In this document: piece after piece, positions 40,364-48,166 of the stretch
How the letters are laid out: each line of letters starts with the position of its first letter
Numbering within the stretch: the stretch's first letter is position 1
From: Sanguibacter sp. HDW7
GTDB taxonomy: Bacteria > Actinomycetota > Actinomycetes > Actinomycetales > Cellulomonadaceae
DNA length: 64,000 nt
Direction: 5' to 3'
NCBI RefSeq assembly: GCF_011300875.1
Contig: NZ_CP049862.1
Span: forward strand, 558,001-622,000
The notes under the pieces: model-generated
The model's input: only the letters and a program-made list of their open reading frames with translations
What the model was told of the DNA's origin: nothing
The model's database searches: none
Translations under genes and position numbers: made by a program

Positions 40364-41191
40364 GTGATCGGGCACAACGGGAAACCGCCGTGCGCAACGG
40401 CTGACATCGACTTCACGGGAGATGACCTCAGTGACCGTGACGCTGCACGCGCTGTCGAGATCTGCCTTGAGTGCCCGGTGATGGTTCAGTGCCTGGAGTA
40501 CCTGCGCAAGGTCGAGGTTGCCGGGATCGCTGGCGGGATGACGGTCGCGGAGCGCGAGGAGTGGCGTGCACGTCAGGGCCTCGAGCGTTCTCCGAATCCG
40601 CTGCCGGTGTGGGCGACGACGCCGATCGCGGAGCTGACGCCAGCGGACGTTGAAGGCCTGACCGTGCGTGTGCCCACCGCCGCAGTCACCACTGTGCCGC
40701 TCCCACGGCCGACTGGAGACTTCGTTCTCCTCCTGCTCCGGATGCGACTAGACGCCGGCTGGGAGGCGGGGCAGATCGCGGAGTTCTTCGGCGACAACGT
40801 GTTGCCACCCCCCGTCGCCGCGAGACTTGTCAAGAAGTATGTCGGTCGAGGTTCGACCGACCACAGCGAGACAACTTCCACCGAGATGCCCTGGGACTCC
40901 ATCCCGGTCGAGGAGCTCACGAGAGAAGACGTCGCGGGGCTCACGCTGTTCGACCCGAACGCTCAGCCACGCCGTGCGCCGACGCGCAACGGGAAGTTCA
41001 CTCCTGACTTCATCGAGCTAGTGCGTCGCATGACGGACGAAGGATGGACCGCGCAGGAGATCGCGGACTGGTTCCCCGACGAGGCGTCCGCAGAGTCCGT
41101 TGACTACCTCCGACGCGAGGTCATCAAGGGTTCGAAGATCACCGCCATTCGCAAGGCCCGCTACCAGCGAGCCATGGCCGACGCCGCCTAG
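40364..41191 (+). CDS. WhiB-like [4Fe-4S] protein fused to a duplicated C-terminal domain
   Basis: A 275-residue protein. The N-terminal 65 residues have the WhiB pattern: C10, C34, C37, C43 (EICLECPVMVQCLEYL), then GIAGGMTVAEREEW, the turn that contacts sigma-A. WhiB proteins are actinobacterial iron-sulfur regulators, and phages such as TM4 carry some. The rest is two related repeats of about 75 residues: IAELTPADVEGLTV with DAGWEAGQIAEFFGD, and VEELTREDVAGLTL with DEGWTAQEIADWFPD. Each looks like a small helix-turn-helix unit. The GTG at 40364 is the start. This length is far beyond normal WhiB size. Confidence 0.75.
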   Translation: MIGHNGKPPCATADIDFTGDDLSDRDAARAVEICLECPVMVQCLEYLRKVEVAGIAGGMTVAEREEWRARQGLERSPNPLPVWATTPIAELTPADVEGLTVRVPTAAVTTVPLPRPTGDFVLLLLRMRLDAGWEAGQIAEFFGDNVLPPPVAARLVKKYVGRGSTDHSETTSTEMPWDSIPVEELTREDVAGLTLFDPNAQPRRAPTRNGKFTPDFIELVRRMTDEGWTAQEIADWFPDEASAESVDYLRREVIKGSKITAIRKARYQRAMADAA

Positions 41192-41199
41192 GAGACCCA

Positions 41200-41673
41200 A
41201 TGCGCATCGACCACAACCTCGCCGAGCTCTCCGAAGACCTCATGCGCATGGCAGCCGCGTACGACGTCGACATCGCGAAGGCAGTGCGCGACACGACGGC
41301 GCTCATCCAGACGAAGGTCCGCGCCGGCGCGTCCACGTACACGCACGGCTCGACTCGCGACAAGCGTTCGGCGCCGCACGTGACGACGCAGGACCCGGAC
41401 GGCCCGAACGTCCGCACGGGTGACTACCGGCGAAGCATCCAGGCGACGACCGGCTATGAGGGCGTGATCCCCGTCGGGTACGTGCACACGAACGCGGCGC
41501 AGGCGAGGCGCCTGGAGTACGGGTTCAGCGGCATGGACTCCCTCGGCAGGCGCTACAACCAGCCGCCGTATCCGCACTGGGGTCCGGCCGCGGATTGGGG
41601 GCAGGACAAGCTCGAGGAGCTCGTTCTTCGACGCGTGGATGAGGCGATCGCAGACTTCAACCGCGGGATCTAG
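41200..41673 (+). CDS. HK97 gp10-like tail completion / minor tail protein
   Basis: A 157-residue protein. The N terminus ALIQTKVRAGASTYTHGSTR, then PNVRTGDYRRSIQATTG, and VHTNAAQARRLEYGF with PPYPHWGPAADWGQDKLEEL match the gp10-like family that joins head and tail. In complete phages this gene lies between capsid and major tail genes; here it is the last virion gene, after the tape measure. It begins 8 bp after the WhiB-like gene. Confidence 0.78.
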   Translation: MRIDHNLAELSEDLMRMAAAYDVDIAKAVRDTTALIQTKVRAGASTYTHGSTRDKRSAPHVTTQDPDGPNVRTGDYRRSIQATTGYEGVIPVGYVHTNAAQARRLEYGFSGMDSLGRRYNQPPYPHWGPAADWGQDKLEELVLRRVDEAIADFNRGI

Positions 41674-41730
41674 TTGTCCATGGCTTGAGGTTCTGATCGC
41701 CGATGAAGCGTGTCGTGGCAGCATCCGAGC

Positions 41731-42210
41731 ATGAAGTGGATCGAAGAGTTGATCGGCCGTATCGAATGGGGCACGGCAGGGGAATGGTTCGGCGGTCTCG
41801 GGGCGATCGTCGTGAGCGCCTTTGCGATGTTCCTCGCCAATAAGGCGGGCAGGATCGAGGAGATCCGTGCGGCCGACCTGCGTGGCGCGGGAGTGCGTAT
41901 CGAGACTAGGGGTCCGGGGACCCCGTGGATGGAGTCAGTGGTTGTCACAAATGGAACCGCTGAGGCGATTACAGACCTGAGAGTGGAGGCGCCGTTCCAA
42001 ACTCCCGCGGGCGAATCCGAGACGGGGGTGCTCGTGCATCGTGTACTTCGACCCGGCGATGAGTGGGATGGGGCGCTCCCGCTCAACTGTGAGGGCTTCG
42101 AGGCGCTGACGTTCGCAGACTCAGCTGGTAATCGGTGGAAGGCGACTCGCGATGGTGCCCCCACTCGCGTCTCGGGGCCCGGATTGAAGCGCAGGCGTGG
42201 CCGGCGCTGA
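41731..42210 (+). CDS. small membrane protein at the right end of the element
   Basis: A 159-residue protein with one N-terminal membrane segment (GGLGAIVVSAFAMFLA) and a beta-rich domain (WMESVVVTNGTAEAITDLRV, then FEALTFADSAGNRWKAT). No family is named. It lies next to attR, a common place for lysogenic conversion or superinfection-exclusion genes, which is inference. A GTG seven codons upstream (41710) is the alternative start. Confidence 0.6.
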   Translation: MKWIEELIGRIEWGTAGEWFGGLGAIVVSAFAMFLANKAGRIEEIRAADLRGAGVRIETRGPGTPWMESVVVTNGTAEAITDLRVEAPFQTPAGESETGVLVHRVLRPGDEWDGALPLNCEGFEALTFADSAGNRWKATRDGAPTRVSGPGLKRRRGRR

Positions 42211-42213
42211 CGT

Positions 42214-42247
42214 TGTCACCGTGTTGTCACACTCTCCGAGTGATCAC
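42214..42247. repeat. paired GTTGTCAC words near attR
   Basis: GTTGTCAC-CGT-GTTGTCAC followed by ACTCTCCGA and GTGATCAC. The same 8-3-8 spacing occurs (in reverse orientation) at 31293-31311 and 33364-33382. At the left end, GTGATCAC-AGG-GTTGTCAC-ACTCT lies beside the int stop (21534-21557). These are candidate arm-type integrase sites. Confidence 0.5.
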
Positions 42248-42344
42248 ACGCCCAGACGCTCTCCACGCTCCGTCACCGCGATCAAGAACCGCAGAATCAC
42301 GCGGTTCCAGAACTAGGCGCTCTCGACGCAACAGCGGCAGGCCC

Positions 42345-42402
42345 ACTGTAAATCAGCCGCGTCATGCTACGGGGGTTCGAATCCCTCAGCTGCCACCGAT
42401 GC
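42345..42402 (+). other. attR core (58 bp, 3' tRNA-Tyr fragment)
   Basis: Right copy of the direct repeat, identical to 21417-21474. It lacks the 5' half of the tRNA, so it is not a functional tRNA. It is directly followed by the original tRNA terminator hairpin. Confidence 0.93.
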
Positions 42403-42403
42403 G

Positions 42404-42433
42404 GAAGGCCCCGTCCATGAGGACGGGGCCTTC
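42404..42433 (+). terminator. original terminator of tRNA-Tyr, displaced by integration
   Basis: A perfect 13-bp stem GAAGGCCCCGTCC (42404-42416) pairs with 42421-42433 around ATGA. It sits just after the attR core, where the tRNA terminator would have been before insertion. Confidence 0.75.
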
Positions 42434-42457
42434 GCTGTTCCTGGGAGGCCGTGCCGG

Positions 42458-42889
42458 CTAGGGAAAGGCCATCCAGACGTTCTCGGTCTCGCACGACGTG
42501 GGGGCGGTCGACCCGTCGCGCGTCGGGAACGTCTGGCCGGTGACGGAGAAGTCGTCGCCGAACTCGTGATCCGTGCCCTTGACCCGGATCCCGGTGGGCG
42601 TCCGTTCCACGGAGCCCCGGGGGAAGGAGATGATCCAGCGTGCTCCCAGCGCGTCGTCGAGGTACACGCATCCGTCGATCTCGACGAGCTGTCCCGCCAT
42701 GAGCGCGTCGGGCTGACCCTGTCCCCTTGCGCGGTCGTCGACCGTCAGTCCTGTGAGGTCCTTCGGCTCGTCGGGGGAGCAGCCGGTGACGGCCGCCGCG
42801 ATGCTCAGGGCTGCGAGGATCGGGAAGAGCCTCGGGCCCGTGAGGGCGCGACGGTTGCCAGGCGCGGACGAGCTCGTTCCCTTGGCCAT
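42458..42889 (-). CDS. small lipoprotein
   Basis: A 143-residue protein with a type II signal peptide: a basic N terminus, hydrophobic LFPILAALSIAAAV and lipobox AVTGC with Cys37. The mature part is short and beta-rich (QLVEIDGCVYLDDALGARWI, then RVKGTDHEFGDDFSVTG). It is probably anchored on the outer face of the membrane. Function unknown. Confidence 0.75.
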   Translation of the reverse strand: MAKGTSSSAPGNRRALTGPRLFPILAALSIAAAVTGCSPDEPKDLTGLTVDDRARGQGQPDALMAGQLVEIDGCVYLDDALGARWIISFPRGSVERTPTGIRVKGTDHEFGDDFSVTGQTFPTRDGSTAPTSCETENVWMAFP

Positions 42890-42988
42890 GTGCGCTCCCC
42901 GAGTCTGACCGGCACCAATGCCGTGTCGTGCCCAGCATCGCAGCGGGTGACGTGCGGCGCAACGGTCGTCGGACGTCCGGGTTGGCGC

Positions 42989-43402
42989 TCAGCTCCCGAG
43001 AATCTTGGCGCGCGCCGCGGCGCGCTCCTCGGCCGAGATGACGCCGCGCTCGTGGAGCCCGTCGATCTCGACAAGGCGCTCCTCGACGGTTGCTGGAGCG
43101 GCGCCCGACGCGGCTGCCGTGGGTGCGGCGGGCTGCATGATCTGGGAGTCCATGAGTCGCGTCGCCATGTCGGTCTCCATGGTGACGGGGTCGTAGCCGC
43201 GGCTCTTCGCGAGCCGGTAGTTCTTCACCACGACATAGATGCCCCAGGCGGCGACGCCGATGAAGATGACCCAGAAGATCCCGACCGCGGCCGAGATCCC
43301 GACGGCGGTCGTCTGGATCGACTCGAAGTCGGACTCCCCGGGAAAGCCTGGGACGAAGTCCTCGAAGCCGGGCGGGATGGTCTCGGCGGGAAGGCGCGTC
43401 AT
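42989..43402 (-). CDS. single-pass membrane protein with C-terminal SHOCT domain
   Basis: A 137-residue protein with one membrane segment (VGIFWVIFIGVAAWGIYVVV, about residues 38-60). It ends with a SHOCT-type motif: ERLVEIDGLHERGVISAEER then AAARAKILGS. SHOCT is a short oligomerisation domain of unknown role. It is divergent from the CAP-domain gene. Confidence 0.8.
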   Translation of the reverse strand: MTRLPAETIPPGFEDFVPGFPGESDFESIQTTAVGISAAVGIFWVIFIGVAAWGIYVVVKNYRLAKSRGYDPVTMETDMATRLMDSQIMQPAAPTAAASGAAPATVEERLVEIDGLHERGVISAEERAAARAKILGS

Positions 43403-43509
43403 GAGTGAACAGTAGCGATCGCCCGCCGTGTCCGAGAAGCGTCACCGCGTGTCGAAGGTCTCGCGTCCGAGGATTGAAGTTGCAGGGACGCACTGCCGAT
43501 GCTGGTGAC

Positions 43510-44322
43510 ATGCGTTCCACGCCCCGCCGCCGTTCACTCGTCGTCGCTCTCGCGACGGCGCTCGTCCTCCCGCTCGTCGCCGCGCCGAGCGCGATGGCCG
43601 TCGTGAAGGACGGGGCCAGGCCGGTGTCGTTCGAGAGGTCGGTCGTCGCGCAGGTCAACGCGGCGCGGGCGAAGGACGGTCTGCCGTCGCTGCTCGAGCT
43701 GCCGGCGCTGCGCACGGACGCGCGCGGCTGGTCGTCCTACCTCGCGAAGCGGTCGACGACCGTCGCGAAGGGCAAGCGGCTCAAGCACCAGTCGCTCGCG
43801 ACGATGAAGAAGGACGCGCGCGACGCGGGCTGCACGGGCCGCTACGCGGAGATCGTACTGTGGGCGACGCCCGCCCCGTCGGCGGCGAAGATCGTCTCGA
43901 GCTACCTGGCCTCGTCGGGCCACCGCGACAAGGTCCTCGCCACGCGCTTCACGCACGTCGGCTCGGGCACCGTCGTCCGCAACGGCATCACGTTCAACAC
44001 GATCCGCTTCGCGTCCGGCTGCGCGCGCACGTCGTCGAAGGTCGCGGGCTGGGCCACGAAGCGCTCGCAGACCGTCGGTCGCACGCAGAAGGACGCGATC
44101 GTCGTGTCGGCGGTCGCGCCCCGCAAGGTCAAGCTGCAGAAGCGCTCGGGCGGCAGCTGGAAGACAGTGAAGACGTACACGACGAGCCGCACGGGTCGCG
44201 TCACGGTGACGCTCCCCAGGTCGTCGAAGGTCGGCAGTGCATCCTTCCGCGTCTACGCGCCGCAGACGACGACGCACAAGGCCGTGGCGTCGAAGGTCAC
44301 GACGGTCACCTACCGCCGCTGA
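43510..44322 (+). CDS. secreted CAP-domain (SCP/PR-1-like) protein
   Basis: A 270-residue protein with a signal peptide (RRRSLVVALATALVLPLVAA, likely cut after Ala30 in PSAMA). A CAP domain spans about residues 40-180: VVAQVNAARAKDGLPSLLEL, GCTGRYAEIVLWA, YLASSGHRDKVLATRFTHVG and TFNTIRFASGC. A basic beta-rich repeat-like C terminus follows (VSAVAPRKVKLQKRSGGSWK). The usual CAP His-Glu pair is only partly evident. It is exported; its role in actinobacteria is unknown. An upstream in-frame extension lies in the divergent promoter region. Confidence 0.8.
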   Translation: MRSTPRRRSLVVALATALVLPLVAAPSAMAVVKDGARPVSFERSVVAQVNAARAKDGLPSLLELPALRTDARGWSSYLAKRSTTVAKGKRLKHQSLATMKKDARDAGCTGRYAEIVLWATPAPSAAKIVSSYLASSGHRDKVLATRFTHVGSGTVVRNGITFNTIRFASGCARTSSKVAGWATKRSQTVGRTQKDAIVVSAVAPRKVKLQKRSGGSWKTVKTYTTSRTGRVTVTLPRSSKVGSASFRVYAPQTTTHKAVASKVTTVTYRR

Positions 44323-44326
44323 CCCC

Positions 44327-45052
44327 TCACGCGAGGGTCGCCACGAGCACGGCGTCGATCATCTCCGGGGTGAGCAGCCCCGTGTACGTGTTGCGCGCGG
44401 AGACGTGGAAGCAGCCGTGGACGCGCAGGCTCCGTCCGTCGTCGTGCGTGAGATCTAGGCTCGCACCGTGCGCGAACCGCGGCCGGGGCCGCGGCACCTG
44501 CCAGCCCTGCTCGCCGAGCGTCGCGAGCAGCGCCTGCCATCCGTACGCGCCGAGAGCGACGGCGTGCCGGAGCGTAGGGGCGAGGAGCTCGAGCTCGCGC
44601 GCGAGGTAGGGAGCGCACGCACGCCGCTCGTCGGGGGACGGCTTGTTGTCGGGAGGCGCGCAGTGCACGGGTGCGACGAGCCGCAGACCTGTGAGGACGA
44701 GCCCGTCGTCCGCGGACCGCGACGTCGGCTGGTTCGCGTACCCGGCGCGGTGCAGCGCGGCGACCAGCACGTCGCCCGATGGGTCGCCCGTGAACATGCG
44801 CCCGGTGCGGTTGCCCCCGTGGGCGGAGGGCGCGAGCCCGACGACGACGGTCCGCGCGCGCTCGTCCCCGAAGCTCGGCACGCCCCGACCCCAGTACGTC
44901 TGGTCCGCGAACGACGCGCGCTTCTCGCGCGCGACCTGCTCGCGCCACGCGACGAGCCGCGGGCACGCGAAGCAACCGGCGACGAGCGCGTCGACCTCGC
45001 CGAGCGTCGCCGTCGTCCGCGCGAGGCCGGGGCCGGAGCGGGTCGGAGTCAC
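44327..45052 (-). CDS. uracil-DNA glycosylase, family 5 (UdgB) type
   Basis: A 241-residue repair enzyme that removes deaminated bases. Four cysteines C27, C30, C131 and C146 fit the iron-sulfur cluster of families 4/5. Motif A is VGLAPSAHGGNRTGRMFTGD and the C-terminal motif is HVSARNTYTG, as in UdgB. The GTG at 45052 is the first start after the divergent promoter region. It ends 4 bp from the convergent CAP gene. Confidence 0.9.
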   Translation of the reverse strand: MTPTRSGPGLARTTATLGEVDALVAGCFACPRLVAWREQVAREKRASFADQTYWGRGVPSFGDERARTVVVGLAPSAHGGNRTGRMFTGDPSGDVLVAALHRAGYANQPTSRSADDGLVLTGLRLVAPVHCAPPDNKPSPDERRACAPYLARELELLAPTLRHAVALGAYGWQALLATLGEQGWQVPRPRPRFAHGASLDLTHDDGRSLRVHGCFHVSARNTYTGLLTPEMIDAVLVATLA

Positions 45053-45085
45053 TCCTGCAGTGTGCACCTCTGGTAGACCGGTGGC

Positions 45086-46102
45086 ATGACCCAGCCCCCG
45101 ACCGTCCTCGCGTGCGGCCTCGCGACGCTCGACGTCACGCAGGTCGTTGACCGCGTGCCGGGCCCGAACGAGAAGGTCACGGCGCGCTCGCTCGCGGTCG
45201 CTGCGGGCGGGCCCGCGCTCAACGCGGCGATCACCGCGGCGCGGCTCGGATGCCGCGCGACGCTCCTCACGCGAGTCGGCGCCGGCGGCCCTGCGGCCGC
45301 GGTGCGCGCCGAGCTGGGCGCGGAGGGCGTCGCGCTGCTCGACGCGGCCGACGACGTGTGGACGCTGCCCGTCTCGACGGTGCTCGTCACGCGGGCGACG
45401 GGGGAGCGGGCCGTCGTCTCGACGAACGACACGGGTCGCGCGGCGGTGGCGCCGACGCCCATGGACGTCACCCTGCCCGACGGCACCGCCGCGGTGCTCG
45501 TCGACGGCCACCACGTCGACCTCGCTCTCGGCGCGGCGGCGGCCGCGCGTGCCGCGGGCGTGCCCGTCCTGCTCGACGGGGGCTCGTGGAAGCCGGGCCT
45601 GGGCGACCTGCTCGCGCTCGTCGACGTCGCCGTCCTCTCCGCCGACCTGCGCCTGCCGGACGGCCCCCAGGGCGACCTCGACGACGACGAGGTCGACGCG
45701 CTCCTCGCGGGTGTTGCCGACCTCGGCCCCGCGGTCGTGGCCCGCTCGAGCGGTCCCGGTCCCGTCGACGTCCTCGTCCGAGCATGCGGGCGCAGCAAGC
45801 GCGGCAGGGTCGAGGTCCAGCAGGTCGACGACGACACCGTCGTCGACACCCTTGGCGCCGGCGACGTCCTCCACGGCGCCGCGCTCGCGGGCCTCGCCCG
45901 CCTGCCGCGCACGTCGCTCGCACTGCCCGGCGGTGGGCACGGCGGCGAGCCCGCGGACGCGGGGCTCGTGCTCGTCGGCGCGCTCTCCGTCCTCACCGTC
46001 GCGACGCGAGTCGCAACAGCGTCCGTGCAGCACCCGGGCGCGCGCGGATGGACCGACGACCTCGAGCTCGTCGCGACGCTGCGCGCAGCGCTCGACGGCT
46101 GA
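45086..46102 (+). CDS. PfkB-family carbohydrate kinase
   Basis: A 338-residue sugar or nucleoside kinase of the ribokinase superfamily. The N terminus GPNEKVTARSLAVAAGGPAL with NAAITAARLG is the first PfkB signature. The C-terminal VVDTLGAGDVLHGAALAG holds the catalytic Asp and anion hole near residue 256. The substrate cannot be told. It is divergent from the uracil-DNA glycosylase gene, sharing a 33-bp promoter region. Confidence 0.9.
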   Translation: MTQPPTVLACGLATLDVTQVVDRVPGPNEKVTARSLAVAAGGPALNAAITAARLGCRATLLTRVGAGGPAAAVRAELGAEGVALLDAADDVWTLPVSTVLVTRATGERAVVSTNDTGRAAVAPTPMDVTLPDGTAAVLVDGHHVDLALGAAAAARAAGVPVLLDGGSWKPGLGDLLALVDVAVLSADLRLPDGPQGDLDDDEVDALLAGVADLGPAVVARSSGPGPVDVLVRACGRSKRGRVEVQQVDDDTVVDTLGAGDVLHGAALAGLARLPRTSLALPGGGHGGEPADAGLVLVGALSVLTVATRVATASVQHPGARGWTDDLELVATLRAALDG

Positions 46103-46105
46103 GCC

Positions 46106-46152
46106 GCGCGGCACCACGGCCGGGCCCGCGAGCGGGCTGATGCGGTGCCGCG
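46106..46152. terminator. hairpin between convergent genes
   Basis: CGCGGCACC (46107-46115) pairs with GGTGCCGCG (46144-46152), with an inner CCCGC/GCGGG stem. It lies between the convergent PfkB kinase and the large membrane-anchored protein. Confidence 0.55.
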
Positions 46153-46156
46153 TGCG

Positions 46157-48166
46157 TCAGCCGATGCCGACGAGCGCGGACCCCAGCGGCAGGACGACGA
46201 CGCCGCCCGTCGCGAGCCACGTCGAAGGTCGCTCTGTCACCGGGGAGCTGGTCGACTCCGCGAGCAGGGCGACGGCCGTCGTCGTGCGGCTCGTCCCGTC
46301 GGCGCCGACGACCGTGACGTTCTCGCTCCAGGCCATGATCTCCTCGTTCTCCGGCCGCTCGGGAACCTTGACGCCCGGCACCGGCTCGGCCTTCGCCGTG
46401 TCCTGGCCGGCGCCGACCTGGCCACCTCCGTACGGGTGCGAGAGCAGCAAGTCCCTGACCTCCTGCGGGACCGGCTGGCCCGAGGCGTCGACCACGAGCA
46501 CCGGTGCGGTCTCGTCGAGCGACGCGGAGACCCCGGCCACCCCGCGCTCGACGACCCACGGGGCGATCTCGTCCGCGAAGCGCTCGTCGCCCGCGTGGAC
46601 GAGCCGCTCGCGGGCACCGTCCGCGGAGACGATCCAGTCGCCCACCCCGGATCGTCCCTCGAGGAAGTCCGGCGTCGTGACGCCGCTCCCCATGAGCAGG
46701 TCGTCGCGGTGCCACGCGGCGCCCGGCAGCGCGCTGATCGTCGTGCCGTCCTCCGCGGTGACGAGCGTGACGAACCGGGGCGCGAACGAGGTGCCGTCCG
46801 CGCTCACGTCGCGCAGGGAGAGCGGGCTGAGGCCCGTGAGCTCGTCACGGGCGAACGTCCGCAGGACCGTCCTGTCGGGCCCCGGCTCGACGGTGCCGGC
46901 GAACGCGCGCCACGTGCCGTCGACGCTGCGCACGAGAGCCCGCGCGACGGTGCTGAACAGGATCCGCCCGTCGGTCGTCACGCTGATCACCGGGGCGTCG
47001 GGACTGATCCACGTTCCCATGAGCGACGTTCCGGAGCCGACGCAGACGCTGTCGCCCTCACGTCCTGCCCAGTAGAGGACGCCTGCGTGCTGGGCGATCG
47101 ACGTGAGGGGGCAGCCCGTCGAGATCTCGACGCTCGTGTCGACCTTGCCGGTCGCGGCCTCGAGCACGACGACCTCGCGCGAGAGGGCGTTGAGCTCGTC
47201 GGTGACTTCCGCGGAGTCGCACGCGACGAACGTCCCGGCGTCGAGCGACTGGCAGGCGGTGCCCTGGGACAGGTGCAGGGGGCGGACCCAGCGCGCGGTC
47301 CCCGACGTCACGTCGACCCCGACGACGAGCGCGCTGCTGGGCGAGAGAGCAGTCTTCGATCCGGCCTCGTCGAGGAGGTCGCGCCACAGGTCCTCGTCGA
47401 GGGTGCCGCGACGGACGACGGCGACGGCCGTCGTCGAGGAGGGGCTCGCGACGGTCGCGGACGGACGCGCCGGGAGGACTGCGACGGCATCGAGCTCCGT
47501 GTCCGTCACGCCGACGTCCTGCGCGATCGTGCCGAGCAGGTCGGCGGCGCTCGCGGACCACAGGACGGCGGCAGACCGCAGCGTGACGTCGACCGGCTCG
47601 GCGGGCTGCAGCAGGTCCGCGCGGCGGGGGTCGATGCCGTGGGTGTCGGTCGCGGCGCCGAGGACCGCCAGACCGTCGGACGTGCTTGCGCGCTCGAGCG
47701 ACGCGAGGATCGAGCTGAGCTGCTCGGCCTCGAGCGTCGGGGCGGGTAGCGGCGGTGGGCCGGGAGCGGGGTCGTCGCGGAGCGCGGCCCACGTTCCGCC
47801 GCCGACCAGGGCGAGGGCAGCCCCCGCGCCGAGCAGTCGGAGCCGTCGTCGGCGCGGGCGGTCGCGGTGCTCGCGGGCGCGGTCGAGCACGTCGCCGTCG
47901 ATGCGCGTGCTCTCGTCGTCGGGAGGGACGGGAGGGGCAGAAGCTGGGTGAGCGTCGGGGCCTGTGGCGCCGCGCGAGGCGGGATCCGCAGGGGGCGGAG
48001 GTGCCTGCGCGGTGCCGGTGGCGGTGTGCGGAGCCGATGACGACGACGTCGACGGCGCGACTGCCTGCCCGGGGGTGGGCGCGACCGGTGCGGGCGCCAC
48101 CGGGGTGGGGCGCAGGCCCTGCTCGCCCCACAGGTCTCGCCGTGCCGGTCCCGTCCCCTGCGTCAT
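46157..48166 (-). CDS. large membrane-anchored extracytoplasmic protein, possibly beta-propeller
   Basis: A 669-residue protein. A Pro/Ala-rich cytoplasmic N terminus of about 105 residues is followed by one membrane segment (LRLLGAGAALALVGGGTWAA). A long extracytoplasmic part contains repeated strands such as LFSTVARALVRSVDGTWRAF and VVLEAATGKVDTSVEI, which suggest a PQQ/WD-like propeller. A hydrophobic C-terminal segment (WLATGGVVVLPLGSALVGIG) follows. No enzyme motif is visible. It is divergent from the GlsB/YeaQ gene. Confidence 0.65.
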   Translation of the reverse strand: MTQGTGPARRDLWGEQGLRPTPVAPAPVAPTPGQAVAPSTSSSSAPHTATGTAQAPPPPADPASRGATGPDAHPASAPPVPPDDESTRIDGDVLDRAREHRDRPRRRRLRLLGAGAALALVGGGTWAALRDDPAPGPPPLPAPTLEAEQLSSILASLERASTSDGLAVLGAATDTHGIDPRRADLLQPAEPVDVTLRSAAVLWSASAADLLGTIAQDVGVTDTELDAVAVLPARPSATVASPSSTTAVAVVRRGTLDEDLWRDLLDEAGSKTALSPSSALVVGVDVTSGTARWVRPLHLSQGTACQSLDAGTFVACDSAEVTDELNALSREVVVLEAATGKVDTSVEISTGCPLTSIAQHAGVLYWAGREGDSVCVGSGTSLMGTWISPDAPVISVTTDGRILFSTVARALVRSVDGTWRAFAGTVEPGPDRTVLRTFARDELTGLSPLSLRDVSADGTSFAPRFVTLVTAEDGTTISALPGAAWHRDDLLMGSGVTTPDFLEGRSGVGDWIVSADGARERLVHAGDERFADEIAPWVVERGVAGVSASLDETAPVLVVDASGQPVPQEVRDLLLSHPYGGGQVGAGQDTAKAEPVPGVKVPERPENEEIMAWSENVTVVGADGTSRTTTAVALLAESTSSPVTERPSTWLATGGVVVLPLGSALVGIG

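Larger units (their letters stand above)
21417..42402. mobile_element. integrated prophage-like / satellite-like element at tRNA-Tyr
   Basis: Bounded by a 58-bp perfect direct repeat (21417-21474 and 42345-42402), about 20.9 kb long. It encodes integrase, repressor, Xis-like protein, a replication-like module and a partial set of virion genes (HGG proteins, minor head, decoration, tape measure, chaperone-like, gp10-like). Two minus-strand cargo cassettes interrupt it. No terminase large subunit, portal, major capsid, major tail protein, endolysin or holin is visible. Third-codon GC is visibly less extreme than in the chromosome. No frameshifted gene was seen, although one gene is overrun by a cassette. 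Confidence 0.92.

Noticed and set aside
42345-42402. Second tRNA-Tyr
   Set aside because: Only the 3' part from inside the anticodon arm is present; it is the attR copy of the core.
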